This document shows positions 1 through 7,620 of a stretch of DNA of 14,627 nt, piece by piece. Position numbers and translations under genes: made by a program. How positions within the stretch are numbered: position 1 is the stretch's first letter; each line of letters opens with the position of its first letter. The DNA is from Synergistaceae bacterium. GTDB taxonomy: Bacteria; Synergistota; Synergistia; Synergistales; Aminobacteriaceae. The stretch is taken from contig JAITPZ010000162.1 of the NCBI GenBank assembly GCA_031289165.1, positions 1-14,627 of the forward strand, written 5' to 3'. The notes under the pieces were generated by a model. The model was not told where the DNA came from. It worked only from the letters and a program-made list of their open reading frames with translations, and did no database searches.

Positions 1-284
1 ACCCGCACCACCATATCGGCGTTGTCGTCGTCAATCTCGGCCTCGATGTGATAGGCATGGACTCCGCCGATAATGATGACGGTATCCGACATCTGCGGCC
101 GAAGCGACGTATCCTTCACAGTCTCCGTTTTGGGATACGCCACCGTGCTGTCCAGCGGGTGGTCGGCGTCGAACAGCCCGTTAATAAACTGGATAATGGC
201 AAGGCTGGACGACTCCATCAGGCGTTTGAAAATCCCGTCGAAAATATGCAGCGTTTCACGTTTCATCTGTTTCTTTCGTTCCAT
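1..284 (-). CDS. Rpn/YhgA-like PD-(D/E)XK nuclease-family protein, N-terminal part (cut by window edge)
   Basis: Only the first 94 codons are inside the window; the frame stays open to base 1. The opening FDGIFKRLM, followed by INGLFDADHPLDSTVAYP, then SDTVIII and YHIEAEIDDD, matches the N-terminal layout of the large family called Rpn recombination-promoting nuclease/putative transposase. The Asp of SDTVI and the Glu residues of HIEAEI sit where the PD-(D/E)XK active-site acids are expected; that placement is recalled from the family, not aligned. Members are thought to nick DNA and promote RecA-independent recombination; the role in this organism is unknown. I chose the ATG at 284 because it precedes the conserved block; a second ATG at 266 has GGAACG upstream and is possible. 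The gene follows the pilus operon on the same strand after about 170 bases and is probably unrelated to it. Family call fairly sure, function not. Confidence 0.72.
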   Translation of the reverse strand, partial: MERKKQMKRETLHIFDGIFKRLMESSSLAIIQFINGLFDADHPLDSTVAYPKTETVKDTSLRPQMSDTVIIIGGVHAYHIEAEIDDDNADMVVR

Positions 285-453
285 AGTCCGGCCCGTCCTT
301 CCACTCTCTTCTCTTCCATTTTCTCGCAGTAAGTCCCCTGGCGAGAGATAATGGCGTGTTTCGGGCACATTACCGTATTGGCCGCGAAGTTCCTAACGTA
401 AAATTGGTGAAATTGAGATGGGGATCTGCCCGCAATCAAAATATATGAAGGCG
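285..453. other. Intergenic stretch between pilX-like gene and Rpn-like gene
   Basis: No gene is supported here. A 64-codon minus-strand frame crosses it but runs into the Rpn-like gene out of frame, and its sequence matches nothing I recognise. I see no strong hairpin with a T-tract after the pilus operon and no convincing -35/-10 pair for the Rpn-like gene. Confidence 0.5.
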
Positions 454-1128
454 TCACTCGAGAACCTGAACGAAGGCCTCCTCGGCCATGCGAACCAGTT
501 TGGAGCCGCTGTTCCCGTCCACATCGTAAAGCAACACCCTTACCAGATAAGCGCCATATTTTTCCGGGTCGAGCGCCGCTCCGCTGCCGGCGCTGTCGTT
601 ACCGCCCGTGTCCGAAATCGTCTTTTCGCCCTCGCGCTGGAGGCCAGGCCCGGAGGACATGTCTCCCATTATCGCGATGGGGGGAGGCAGCTCTTTCATC
701 CGGTTCGGGTCGTTCAGCAGGCCGGCGTCCAGATTGTCCGCGTTGTAGAACGCGTCGTAAACCTGCACCATCACGCGCTGAAGGCCCACGCCGCTCCCCA
801 CCTTCCTGTCGCTGCTCAGTTCCGAATTGGGGAAGCGAAGGTCGCTCGGGCTTTTTATCGGTTTATTGTCGTAATCGAATCCCGGCGGGTGCATGGCGAC
901 GCCGTCGGCGCTGTTGGTGTCCAGAATGTACCCCTTGGCGGTCTGAATCGCGTCCAGCACCGTCGTGTGGTTCACGTACACGTTTCTTTGAGGTTGACTC
1001 ACCCGGGAAAAGCGAAACGTGATTTCGAAAAGAAGGGCGGCGCACGTCGCCCCTGTCAGAACGACCACCAGAGCCATTACCAGCACGGCCCCCCGACGCC
1101 TTCGAAATATACCGGCTCGATTTTTCAT
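454..1128 (-). CDS. PilX-like minor pilin / pilus assembly protein
   Basis: A 224-residue protein with a short Arg-rich leader (RRRRG, residues 9-13) followed by AVLVMALVVVLTG, the hydrophobic helix of PilX_N-type prepilins. Prepilin peptidase would cut after Gly13. Position 5 of the mature protein is Met rather than the usual Glu, as is also true of the tip pseudopilin GspK in type II secretion. After the helix comes a soluble domain of about 185 residues that I cannot assign further. It would be inserted in the inner membrane and then packed near the pilus tip or priming complex with the PilV-, PilW- and PilY1-like products upstream. I chose the ATG at 1128 over one at 1155 because GAGG lies 6 bases upstream and a second GGAGG lies 12 bases upstream, and because it gives a normal leader. 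It is the last gene of the operon, 77 bases after pilW. Confidence 0.8.
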   Translation of the reverse strand: MKNRAGIFRRRRGAVLVMALVVVLTGATCAALLFEITFRFSRVSQPQRNVYVNHTTVLDAIQTAKGYILDTNSADGVAMHPPGFDYDNKPIKSPSDLRFPNSELSSDRKVGSGVGLQRVMVQVYDAFYNADNLDAGLLNDPNRMKELPPPIAIMGDMSSGPGLQREGEKTISDTGGNDSAGSGAALDPEKYGAYLVRVLLYDVDGNSGSKLVRMAEEAFVQVLE

Positions 1129-1205
1129 GTTCTGCCTCAGCCTCCCGTCTCTCAATATTTTTGTCTGATATCGAGTTTAAATTATGGACATTGTATTTTT
1201 ATCGC

Positions 1206-2387
1206 TCAATTTCTTATTCGCCATGTTACGGCTTTTACGGAAATCCGATACGACAGATTCTCAGGCGTGATGGGCGGCAGCCATGACGGCCAGCTCGTCG
1301 GCTGCCCCGTTCCTGTTCGCGTGAGACTGTCCCTTTCGCTGCCGCGGGACGCGATGTACATCGTCAGCGCGCGCGAAACGGGATTGCAGACGAACTGCAG
1401 GCCAACGATGTTATGAGCCAGGACGTTGCGCGTTTCGGTCGACGCGTCCGTATAATCCGACCCGAACACGATCTGCACCAGCTCGTCGCGCGCGTTGCGA
1501 TAAAGACGCGCCGCCTGAATCAGATGCACCTCGTCGAGCCCCATGAGCGTGCCCTGCATGTTCCGGCTGGCCTCGGGCGCCAGGGCCGCCACAAGGACAT
1601 CCCCGCTTATTTCCTCCAACAGCAGAGGGATTCTGAGAGTGGGGAAAACGAACCACGTGGCCGGATCTCTTCCGGGCGACGCCGATGCCTGGAGCCCGAT
1701 CCTGCGCCCGTCGTAGATAAAATTCCGTAAAAATGTCGCCGCATCGCCGGTCGAAGAGGGGATGAGCTTCACCTCTGTCGTCTCCCCCCGCTCTTTCTTT
1801 CCGGGGTTGTACCGGCCCCTGATTCCCGTGGGCACGCCCCAGACGTAGTACAGCTCCGGCCCCACATAAGCTGCTCCTCCGGGATTGAACCGGGCGTCTT
1901 CCACGCGGGTTCCGGCCCCATTCAGCGTCGTGGCGTTGTACGCCGCGCCGTCGGGGATGGAGGCGGCGACGGTCACGGGGCCTCCCCAGAGATCGCCGGA
2001 GGCGCCCATCAGCGCCATGATCGGAGGATTTTTCGGGTACGCGAAGGAGGCCGCGAACGACCCCTGCCCTCCCCTGTTGTTGGGCATGCCGAGACCGATC
2101 ATTGTAAATTCCCGGCCCAGCTTCTGAAGGACGAACTCCATTTCCATGTTTGCCGACGTGTAGTCGTCGAGCTGAGAAAACATGCCGAGGGCAAACCAGA
2201 GCACTCCGACGACGACGCTCCCCAGAATGGACGTGATGAGTATCGCCACCAGAAGCTCCACAAGGGAAAACGCCCTCCCGAAACCTCCGGGAAAATCGAT
2301 CGGCGTTTCCCGGAAACCCCTCCTCTGTCTCAATTCTCCTTCCCGTCCCGCCTCTGTTCTCCTTTTCGACGCCGTTCTCCTTTTCAC
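1206..2387 (-). CDS. PilW-like minor pilin with unusually long leader
   Basis: A 393-residue type IV prepilin. The class III signal lies at residues 37-44 (GRA, then FSLVE), followed by the helix LLVAILITSILGSVVVGVLWF. Mature residue 5 is Glu44, needed for docking in the pilus helix. The residue before the cut is Ala39 instead of the usual Gly. The long soluble region is typical of PilW/PilJ-type minor pilins, which help nucleate the pilus and sit near the tip. The start is GTG at 2387; GGGGAG seven bases upstream supports it, and it overlaps the stop of pilV by four bases (GTGA), implying translational coupling. That start gives a 39-residue basic leader, longer than usual and containing an internal repeat (KRRTAS then KRRTEA). 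A TTG at codon 19 would give a shorter leader, but its ribosome site is too close (2 bases). Confidence 0.85.
   Translation of the reverse strand: MKRRTASKRRTEAGREGELRQRRGFRETPIDFPGGFGRAFSLVELLVAILITSILGSVVVGVLWFALGMFSQLDDYTSANMEMEFVLQKLGREFTMIGLGMPNNRGGQGSFAASFAYPKNPPIMALMGASGDLWGGPVTVAASIPDGAAYNATTLNGAGTRVEDARFNPGGAAYVGPELYYVWGVPTGIRGRYNPGKKERGETTEVKLIPSSTGDAATFLRNFIYDGRRIGLQASASPGRDPATWFVFPTLRIPLLLEEISGDVLVAALAPEASRNMQGTLMGLDEVHLIQAARLYRNARDELVQIVFGSDYTDASTETRNVLAHNIVGLQFVCNPVSRALTMYIASRGSERDSLTRTGTGQPTSWPSWLPPITPENLSYRISVKAVTWRIRN
2356..2385 (-). repeat. 18-base-period direct repeat at start of pilW
   Basis: The 12-mer gttctccttttc occurs at 2356-2367 and again at 2374-2385, an offset of 18 bases or six codons. 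On the coding strand it begins inside the GTG start codon and encodes KRRTAS then KRRTEA in the leader. A diverged third copy of the first bases (cgttctcc) is seen at 2391-2398. In-frame slippage or duplication is the simplest reading. Confidence 0.7.
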
Positions 2388-2872
2388 CCTCGTTCTCCCC
2401 TCCCGTGCTCCGCCTGCAGCAGTACATCGTCCGAGACGACCTCGTTGGAAAAAGAATTGTAGCTTCTCTCCAGCTCCACGAAATTCTCCGTCGGGTCCTC
2501 TCCGCTGTAGATTTTTATGCCGAGCTTCAGAGTCCCGGAAGAGTGCCCCTTATCGACGGCCGCGATGGTAAACCCGCCCACGCGGCCAAGGCGGCGGCCA
2601 GCGTCCCAGGTTCCATTCAATACGATCGTAGCCTCCCTGAACGCGTCCACGGGGTCGGCGTAAAAATTCGGCCACAGAGATTCGAACGTCTGAACCCAGT
2701 TAAAAAGCACCTCCCGAGCCGTCAGGTCCTGTCTGGCGAAGGAATAGCTCCGGGCGCTCCAGGCCAGTTCGGTGAACAGCGCGCCCACGGTCACCGCCAG
2801 GATGACCATCAGGACCAGGCACTCGACGATGCTCATGCCGCGCGATTTTATACGGATAACCCTCCTCGTCAT
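2384..2872 (-). CDS. PilV-like minor pilin
   Basis: A 162-residue prepilin. The leader of 12 residues is basic and ends KSRG; cleavage before Met13 gives mature MSIVE, with Glu at position 5, followed by the hydrophobic helix CLVLMVILAVTVGALF. That is the type IV pilin or pseudopilin N-terminus, closest in layout to PilV/FimU/GspI-type minor pilins. The remaining 120 residues should form the small globular head. It would act with the PilW- and PilX-like proteins in initiating pilus assembly at the inner membrane. AGGAG lies 12 bases before the ATG, a somewhat long spacing, but no better start is seen. The stop overlaps the GTG of pilW. The exact minor-pilin subtype cannot be fixed from the sequence alone. 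Confidence 0.78.
   Translation of the reverse strand: MTRRVIRIKSRGMSIVECLVLMVILAVTVGALFTELAWSARSYSFARQDLTAREVLFNWVQTFESLWPNFYADPVDAFREATIVLNGTWDAGRRLGRVGGFTIAAVDKGHSSGTLKLGIKIYSGEDPTENFVELERSYNSFSNEVVSDDVLLQAEHGRGERG
2395..2400 (-). promoter_or_regulatory. Ribosome binding site deciding the pilW GTG start
   Basis: GGGGAG on the minus strand lies 7 bases before the GTG at 2387, inside the 3' end of pilV. It is the reason for preferring the GTG over the internal TTG. Confidence 0.6.
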
Positions 2873-2953
2873 GACGTCAGTCAGCTCCTTTCTTCATCCG
2901 GCGGAACGGCATCCCGCGGAACCCGGCAGGGGCGTATGACCTGCATACCCGCG

Positions 2954-3343
2954 TCAGCGGCGCGGGACTTTGAACTCGACGATCCGGTTTGAATCCTCAT
3001 CGACCTGCATGTCGATGGTCCTCTTCGCGTAACGTCTGAAAAAATCGGACGCCGATATCTCCTCTCCTCTTTCGTCGAGAAAACGGCAGGACTCTATCGC
3101 GTATCCCTCGATCGTCAGGCCTTTCGCCTGTAAAAGAACTTTCCAGTACCGCTCATCGCCCTCCTTCACCCTCTTCACGTCCATGAGCTGCGCCGTGGCC
3201 TCGAAAAGCGAGTTCTCCGAAATCGGTTCGTACCGGTCCCCGTTCATGAAGAGCGGCGTTCCGGCGGAAGCGGAGGCGAAAAGGATCAGAAGGGCAAACG
3301 CCATAAAGAGGCGAAATTTGCTGTTTACATGTCCGCGTTTCAT
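2954..3343 (-). CDS. Small secreted protein of unknown function in the pilus operon
   Basis: A 129-residue protein that I do not recognise. Residues 1-27 look like a Sec signal peptide: basic start (MKRGHVNSKFR), hydrophobic core (LFMAFALLILFASAS) and a likely signal peptidase I cut near SASA-GT. The mature part is about 100 residues, with one Cys (in ESCRF) and alternating charged and hydrophobic stretches ending in DSNRIVEFKVPRR, which suggests a compact beta-rich domain. It has no prepilin leader and no lipobox, so it should be periplasmic or exported. Its ATG follows the pilY1 stop with no base between them (TGAATG), so translation is probably coupled. This position argues for a role in PilY1 or minor-pilin folding, stability or export, which is inference from context only. 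Confidence 0.7.
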   Translation of the reverse strand: MKRGHVNSKFRLFMAFALLILFASASAGTPLFMNGDRYEPISENSLFEATAQLMDVKRVKEGDERYWKVLLQAKGLTIEGYAIESCRFLDERGEEISASDFFRRYAKRTIDMQVDEDSNRIVEFKVPRR

Positions 3344-6300
3344 TCAGTACACCTCCCTCCAGTACTGCACATGCGGAACGACGGGCGCGAGTTGGGGCGT
3401 GCCGCGCGTTTCCTCCACGGGGATGGGGATCTCCAGAACCGTGTTCCGGGCGTGAATTTTGCCCCCGCTCACCTCGTCGTAGGCGTGCAGGCCGTTCAAA
3501 GCTCCAGGTTTGAGCTCCTTGATTCCCATGAAAAGGCTTCCTCCCGACGCGGAGATCCCCGCGATCTTGACGTTCCGGTAGAGATGCGCCTGCCCTCCGT
3601 CGGGCCATTTGGACGCTCCCGTCAGAGGGTCCAGCGCGTACATCCGGGAGTCTCCGAGTTCCATGCACTGTTCCTGGTTGTTCGGAAGCCGGGTGCGCGG
3701 AATGAAGGTGGAGACGTAAAGCGTTCCGTTGTAAAGGGTGGGCGAGGTCGTTACGTACTCCGCCTCCGTCGGCAGCGTCGCGTGAGTCAGCTTCGGGCGC
3801 AGCTTCAGGAACCACCCGTAATCGCCTTCCGTAACTTTCACCTGGTCGCCGCTCTCTCCGTAGGGCGGATTGGACTCCGGATCGGTTTTCAGGTACTTCA
3901 GCGCCACCAGGTCCGACGTCGTCGCCACGGAACTCATTTCTTCGAGCTTTTTCAGGTTCAGCCCGAAGATGTACTGCTCCTCGTTCTTCAGCTTCCTCGT
4001 ATCCGAAAAATCTGGGACCATCAGATCCGACGTCCCTCCGAACAGCCATCGCCCCGTTTTGCCGACTCTCACGACCTCGAGGGCCTTCGTCAGGGCCACG
4101 GGGCCGTCCGTCGCCGTTCGCAGGCGAAAGAGGCTTTCCAGCTTCCAGTCCTTCGGGTGGCCCGTCGTGTCGCAGAAGAGGACGTTGCCCTCGCTGTCGC
4201 CGGTGAAAAATTCCGCCGTCTTCGCGTCCCGCGTGATGTAAGTCACCGGTGTTATCCCCATGCCCAACTCCCCCGGGCCGACGTACCCGTTGCGGGTGTC
4301 CAGCTTTTTGATGATCGCTCCGTTTTGGGGTTTGAAGATATAAAACGCCTTCCCGTGGCTGTCGGCTCCGAAGTTGTAGCCCAGTCCTCCGGGCAGGATC
4401 CCGACGTCCGCTGTTTTCGTGCTGCGCAAATCCGGAGCCGCGATGGTCAGCCCGAGATCGCTGTAGTCGTATTCCGACGCCTTGCTTCCGCCCGCCGCGG
4501 CCCCCCAGCGTTTGACCCCGTCGAGAGCTTTCGGCTCGACGCCGGCGTAGCGGGCGTTGTCGATGGCCCAGAGAAAGACGGGCTGTCCCGACGCCTTCGT
4601 GACGTCCATAGCGTAAAAGCCGTTGCCGCCCCATCCCATCGCGCCCAGCATAAGGGTTTTCGATGCGCCTTCGATCCTGACGTCCCGGGCGGACAGCATC
4701 CCGTCCAGCAGGGCCAGAGGACGGGAGCGCAGCATGGAGTTTTCGCTTCTGCTGATCCAGGTGACGCCGTTCAGGAATTTCTGGTCTCGAACACGATGCT
4801 GAAAGATGTTGGGCGGAATGAACGCCCAGGCCTCGCCGCCGTTCTCGTAGTCCAGCGAGTGCAGGACCCCCCGGTTGGTCTGGAGGTAAATCCTGCGGGG
4901 CCTCTCGGCGATGCCCTTCAACTGAGGTTTGCCCACGATCGCGAAACCGGAGTGCTCCATGTCGCCGAGAACCCCGTCCTCGTCCGTGCAGGTGAGAAGC
5001 CATTCTTTGAATTTCGCCGCGTGAGCCGCCGGGGTGGCCGTCAGTTTCGCCAAATCGGCGTTGTTCATATCTCTGACGTTGACGAGGGAAATCTGAGGCG
5101 TTTCCATGAGGCCCGTCGTCGTGTAAACCGCGCGATAACGGGCGTTGTTTTCCATGTACCTCCCCGCCTCCCAGACCAGCGACGAGCCGTTCACGCCCCT
5201 GGGAGAAATGCGGTATCTGGAGAAGGTCCCCTTCCACTGTTTCATCATGCTGACCTCGTAGGACGAGGTGAAAAGCGCGCGGTCTCCGCCGGTCTCGCCC
5301 TCGCGGGCCGCCTCGATGACCGGAGCGCCGCCGGCGAAACGCTCGGTATTGATGCTCAAAAGGATCTCCTGCAGCTTCATGATCAGGTCGGGGGCGTTGT
5401 CCGCGAAGTACGGCTCGACGCTTTTGTCCGGCCGCCCGTCCCTCAGTGGCTGACCGGCGTGCGCCATGCGACGGATGGCGTTGCGCAGACGCCTGAGACC
5501 TCCCGCGTGCGTTCGAGCCTCGTTGATGACGTAGGGGTCCCCGTCATTCTCCATGCCGTTCGTCGGAACCATGCCCACAAAGACCGTCCGTATCGGATAG
5601 TCCATCTCATAGGTCCGCTCGATCCACTGCGACCCGTCCCAGTGGCGTCCCCTCATGGTTTTGGAGTTCAGGTAAAGATTTTTCAGCGCGGCGATGGAGG
5701 CGTCGACGTCGACCTCGTTGCCGCCGGTGAACACGATCATCCAGTTGGGCTGGCAGGAGCCCGTGACGTGAAAGTAACCGCGGGTGTCCTGCTCCACCTG
5801 CGCCGCGGTCGGATTTTGCGGCAGTCGCGTGAAATTCAGGATACTCTCGTTCATCGGGGAGAAGAAGTCGATGACGCTTCCGAGGGCGGTCCCAGTCATG
5901 AGACCCTCCGAGTTGCGGATGCGGCTCATCAGTACGCCGCCGTTGGCGGGTTTTATTCCTCCGTGCAGCGTGCGGCCGCCCTCGGCGCCCAGGGTGTAGC
6001 TGACCGCCTTCTGGCCGCCCAGCACCGGCAGGTTCGCCCCGCCGGACACGTGAGCGCCGTTGCGTCCATAAAGCGACGACCTCAGCTCGGCGGTCCCCAC
6101 GGGGAACAGCTCGTCGTTCACGAACCGGCTTTCGAGCTTCACTCCTTTTTTGAAGTCGACCTGTTCGATGCCGTCGATCAGCTCGCGGAACATGATGAGG
6201 CTCGACGAGGGTTTATAGGTTCCGTTGGGGTTCATGGCGTACATGAAGTCGAAGGGGACGCGGAAAATCGCGCGTTCGACGTGGCGCGCGTAAGCGGGGT

Positions 6301-7447
6301 CCGGGTTCGAGTAATAATCGTTGAGAACTCCGCCGAACACGTGTTCCGAAGCGCCGTAGTCCCCGTAGGGAATCCCCGTGCTGCCCTCCGGGCCTGTTCC
6401 GTGCGGAAAGGAGATGAAATTTTTCAGGAGCACGCCGTTGTGATACGCCCTGAACTGCTCTCTCTCCTTCGCGCTGCCTCCGCCCTGGTAATACTCGGTG
6501 CCAAAGTAGTCGTCGCTTCTGAACGGGCTCCTTTTAATACTCGCGGAGTCCATCATCATCCCCCACAGCCGCTCAGAAAAATTGGTGGCGACGCCGATCC
6601 GCATTCTGGAAAGCATATCGGCGTTTTCCGGGCTCAGGAGCCGCCACAGAACCAGTTTCATTTTGTACATTTTGCTGTCGTTTGGGACCAGGTAGGAGTT
6701 CGTCACGTTTTCGGAAACGGACACCCCCTGGAGTATTCCCTTCGGCAGGTACTGGCTCAGCGTGAAGGGCATGCCGGGATCGTCCCCTTTTCCGTTCCAG
6801 TAGGCGTAGAGGGAATCGCGCAGCGTCAGAAGATAGGGTTTTGCGGGGTCCGGGGAATAATAACAGTTGGGGTCTCCGATGATGTTGTTGGTTGAATCTA
6901 TATCTCTCCCGTAACGGGAGTAACCCCTGAGCGCGGGCTCCCGGTAGCTCAAATCGGAGTAGCCGGCGTTCACCTGGCTGTCCCTGTTCGCCCACTCTAC
7001 CTTGCTGGCGGAGGTAAACGTATCCCTGACCACCTTCTCGGTGCCGGTCCAGGGGGACACGAAGGGAAGGGTCAGGCTGTTGTTGTTTCTTCTGGCCTTC
7101 TGATCGGCCTCGGTCCCCGCGCTCACGGGGCGCGCTCCCGTTCCGAAGGTGTGGTGATCCAGCAGACCGGCCCGGTAGGTGGCGTCGCGCATGACCGGCA
7201 TGTTGGCCTGCATCCATTTGTCGTCCGAGACAAACGTCGGATACTCTCCCTTCATCGACATCGCCATGGAGGCCGACGTATCGAGGAAAAAAAGCACGTT
7301 GGGCTCCATTCCCTTCAGAATCGCATCCTCCAGGGGATAGCTGGTCTCCTTCGAAAACGCCCGAAAGGACACCGCCGCCTCCGCTCCGCCCGCGCACAAA
7401 GAAAACAGATATACCGCCAGATATACCGCTGTCAACACTCGTTTCAT
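3344..7447 (-). CDS. PilY1-like type IV pilus tip adhesin / assembly factor
   Basis: A 1367-residue exported protein. Residues 1-24 are a signal peptide ending AEA. A von Willebrand factor A domain follows, with the MIDAS motif DTSAS at 56-60 and later strands at WMIVFTGG and RTVFVGMVP. The C-terminal half has the PilC/PilY1 beta-propeller signatures: FTSSYEVSMMKQWKGTFSRY, VLGDMEHSGFAIVGKP, RIYLQTNRGVLHSLDYENG, GWGGNGFYAMDV, DLGLTIAAPD and FFTGDSEGNVLF. In studied species PilY1 binds at the pilus tip, primes assembly with the minor pilins and mediates adhesion or surface sensing. The calcium loop (DxNxDGxxD type) expected just before the TGDSEGN strand is replaced by TYITRDAKTAEF. I chose the ATG at 7447 because GGGAG lies 8 bases upstream; a TTG at 7465 is unlikely. 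It is the first gene of the operon, an order different from the Pseudomonas fimU-pilVWXY1 cluster. Confidence 0.92.
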   Translation of the reverse strand: MKRVLTAVYLAVYLFSLCAGGAEAAVSFRAFSKETSYPLEDAILKGMEPNVLFFLDTSASMAMSMKGEYPTFVSDDKWMQANMPVMRDATYRAGLLDHHTFGTGARPVSAGTEADQKARRNNNSLTLPFVSPWTGTEKVVRDTFTSASKVEWANRDSQVNAGYSDLSYREPALRGYSRYGRDIDSTNNIIGDPNCYYSPDPAKPYLLTLRDSLYAYWNGKGDDPGMPFTLSQYLPKGILQGVSVSENVTNSYLVPNDSKMYKMKLVLWRLLSPENADMLSRMRIGVATNFSERLWGMMMDSASIKRSPFRSDDYFGTEYYQGGGSAKEREQFRAYHNGVLLKNFISFPHGTGPEGSTGIPYGDYGASEHVFGGVLNDYYSNPDPAYARHVERAIFRVPFDFMYAMNPNGTYKPSSSLIMFRELIDGIEQVDFKKGVKLESRFVNDELFPVGTAELRSSLYGRNGAHVSGGANLPVLGGQKAVSYTLGAEGGRTLHGGIKPANGGVLMSRIRNSEGLMTGTALGSVIDFFSPMNESILNFTRLPQNPTAAQVEQDTRGYFHVTGSCQPNWMIVFTGGNEVDVDASIAALKNLYLNSKTMRGRHWDGSQWIERTYEMDYPIRTVFVGMVPTNGMENDGDPYVINEARTHAGGLRRLRNAIRRMAHAGQPLRDGRPDKSVEPYFADNAPDLIMKLQEILLSINTERFAGGAPVIEAAREGETGGDRALFTSSYEVSMMKQWKGTFSRYRISPRGVNGSSLVWEAGRYMENNARYRAVYTTTGLMETPQISLVNVRDMNNADLAKLTATPAAHAAKFKEWLLTCTDEDGVLGDMEHSGFAIVGKPQLKGIAERPRRIYLQTNRGVLHSLDYENGGEAWAFIPPNIFQHRVRDQKFLNGVTWISRSENSMLRSRPLALLDGMLSARDVRIEGASKTLMLGAMGWGGNGFYAMDVTKASGQPVFLWAIDNARYAGVEPKALDGVKRWGAAAGGSKASEYDYSDLGLTIAAPDLRSTKTADVGILPGGLGYNFGADSHGKAFYIFKPQNGAIIKKLDTRNGYVGPGELGMGITPVTYITRDAKTAEFFTGDSEGNVLFCDTTGHPKDWKLESLFRLRTATDGPVALTKALEVVRVGKTGRWLFGGTSDLMVPDFSDTRKLKNEEQYIFGLNLKKLEEMSSVATTSDLVALKYLKTDPESNPPYGESGDQVKVTEGDYGWFLKLRPKLTHATLPTEAEYVTTSPTLYNGTLYVSTFIPRTRLPNNQEQCMELGDSRMYALDPLTGASKWPDGGQAHLYRNVKIAGISASGGSLFMGIKELKPGALNGLHAYDEVSGGKIHARNTVLEIPIPVEETRGTPQLAPVVPHVQYWREVY

Positions 7448-7455
7448 AAAATCAT

Positions 7456-7460
7456 CTCCC
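7456..7460 (-). promoter_or_regulatory. Ribosome binding site of the pilY1-like gene
   Basis: GGGAG on the minus strand, 8 bases before the ATG at 7447. It fixes the start that yields a normal signal peptide. Confidence 0.6.
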
Positions 7461-7560
7461 TGCAAAAAATCACGATAAAGAACGGCGTAAAATTCTTCGT
7501 GACGACACTATCCATTCAGCGCATTAAATAAAGTAACTCGATTCCCATTTGCCTGTATAA

Positions 7561-7588
7561 TATAACATGCGTAAACAGCGCTGTTATA
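7561..7588. promoter_or_regulatory. Nested palindromes in the pilus promoter region
   Basis: TATAACA (7561-7567) and TGTTATA (7582-7588) form an inverted repeat that partly overlaps the perfect 12-base palindrome AACAGCGCTGTT (7574-7585). It could be a dimeric regulator site. No known regulator motif is recognised. Confidence 0.3.
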
Positions 7589-7596
7589 GGCCATAT

Positions 7597-7620
7597 AATC
7601 CAGGCCATATAGCCTGGATT
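7597..7620. promoter_or_regulatory. Perfect 9-bp inverted repeat upstream of the pilus operon (possible operator)
   Basis: AATCCAGGC (7597-7605) and GCCTGGATT (7612-7620) are exact inverted copies separated by catata. The unit GGCCATATA also occurs twice as a direct repeat (7589-7597 and 7603-7611). The repeat lies about 150 bases before the pilY1 start, next to the possible minus-strand -35 TTGTCA. It has no T-tract, so an operator is more likely than a terminator. The regulator is unknown. Confidence 0.4.

Noticed and set aside
263..457. 64-codon minus-strand frame overlapping the Rpn-like start
   Set aside because: It runs out of frame into the Rpn-like gene and resembles no known protein; possible but unsupported.
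418..1416. 332-codon open frame on the plus strand
   Set aside because: It covers the pilX-like gene and the end of pilW in antisense and has shadow-like composition.
3329..6895. 1188-codon open frame on the plus strand
   Set aside because: It is antisense to the pilY1-like gene, rich in Arg, Val, His and Gln as expected of a GC-rich shadow, and shows no known domain. The minus-strand frame has a signal peptide, MIDAS motif and propeller signatures.
7394..7396. Cys18 of the PilY1-like protein as a lipobox cysteine
   Set aside because: The residues before it (FSL) do not fit a lipobox, which needs a small residue at -1, and a normal signal peptidase I site (AEA) follows.
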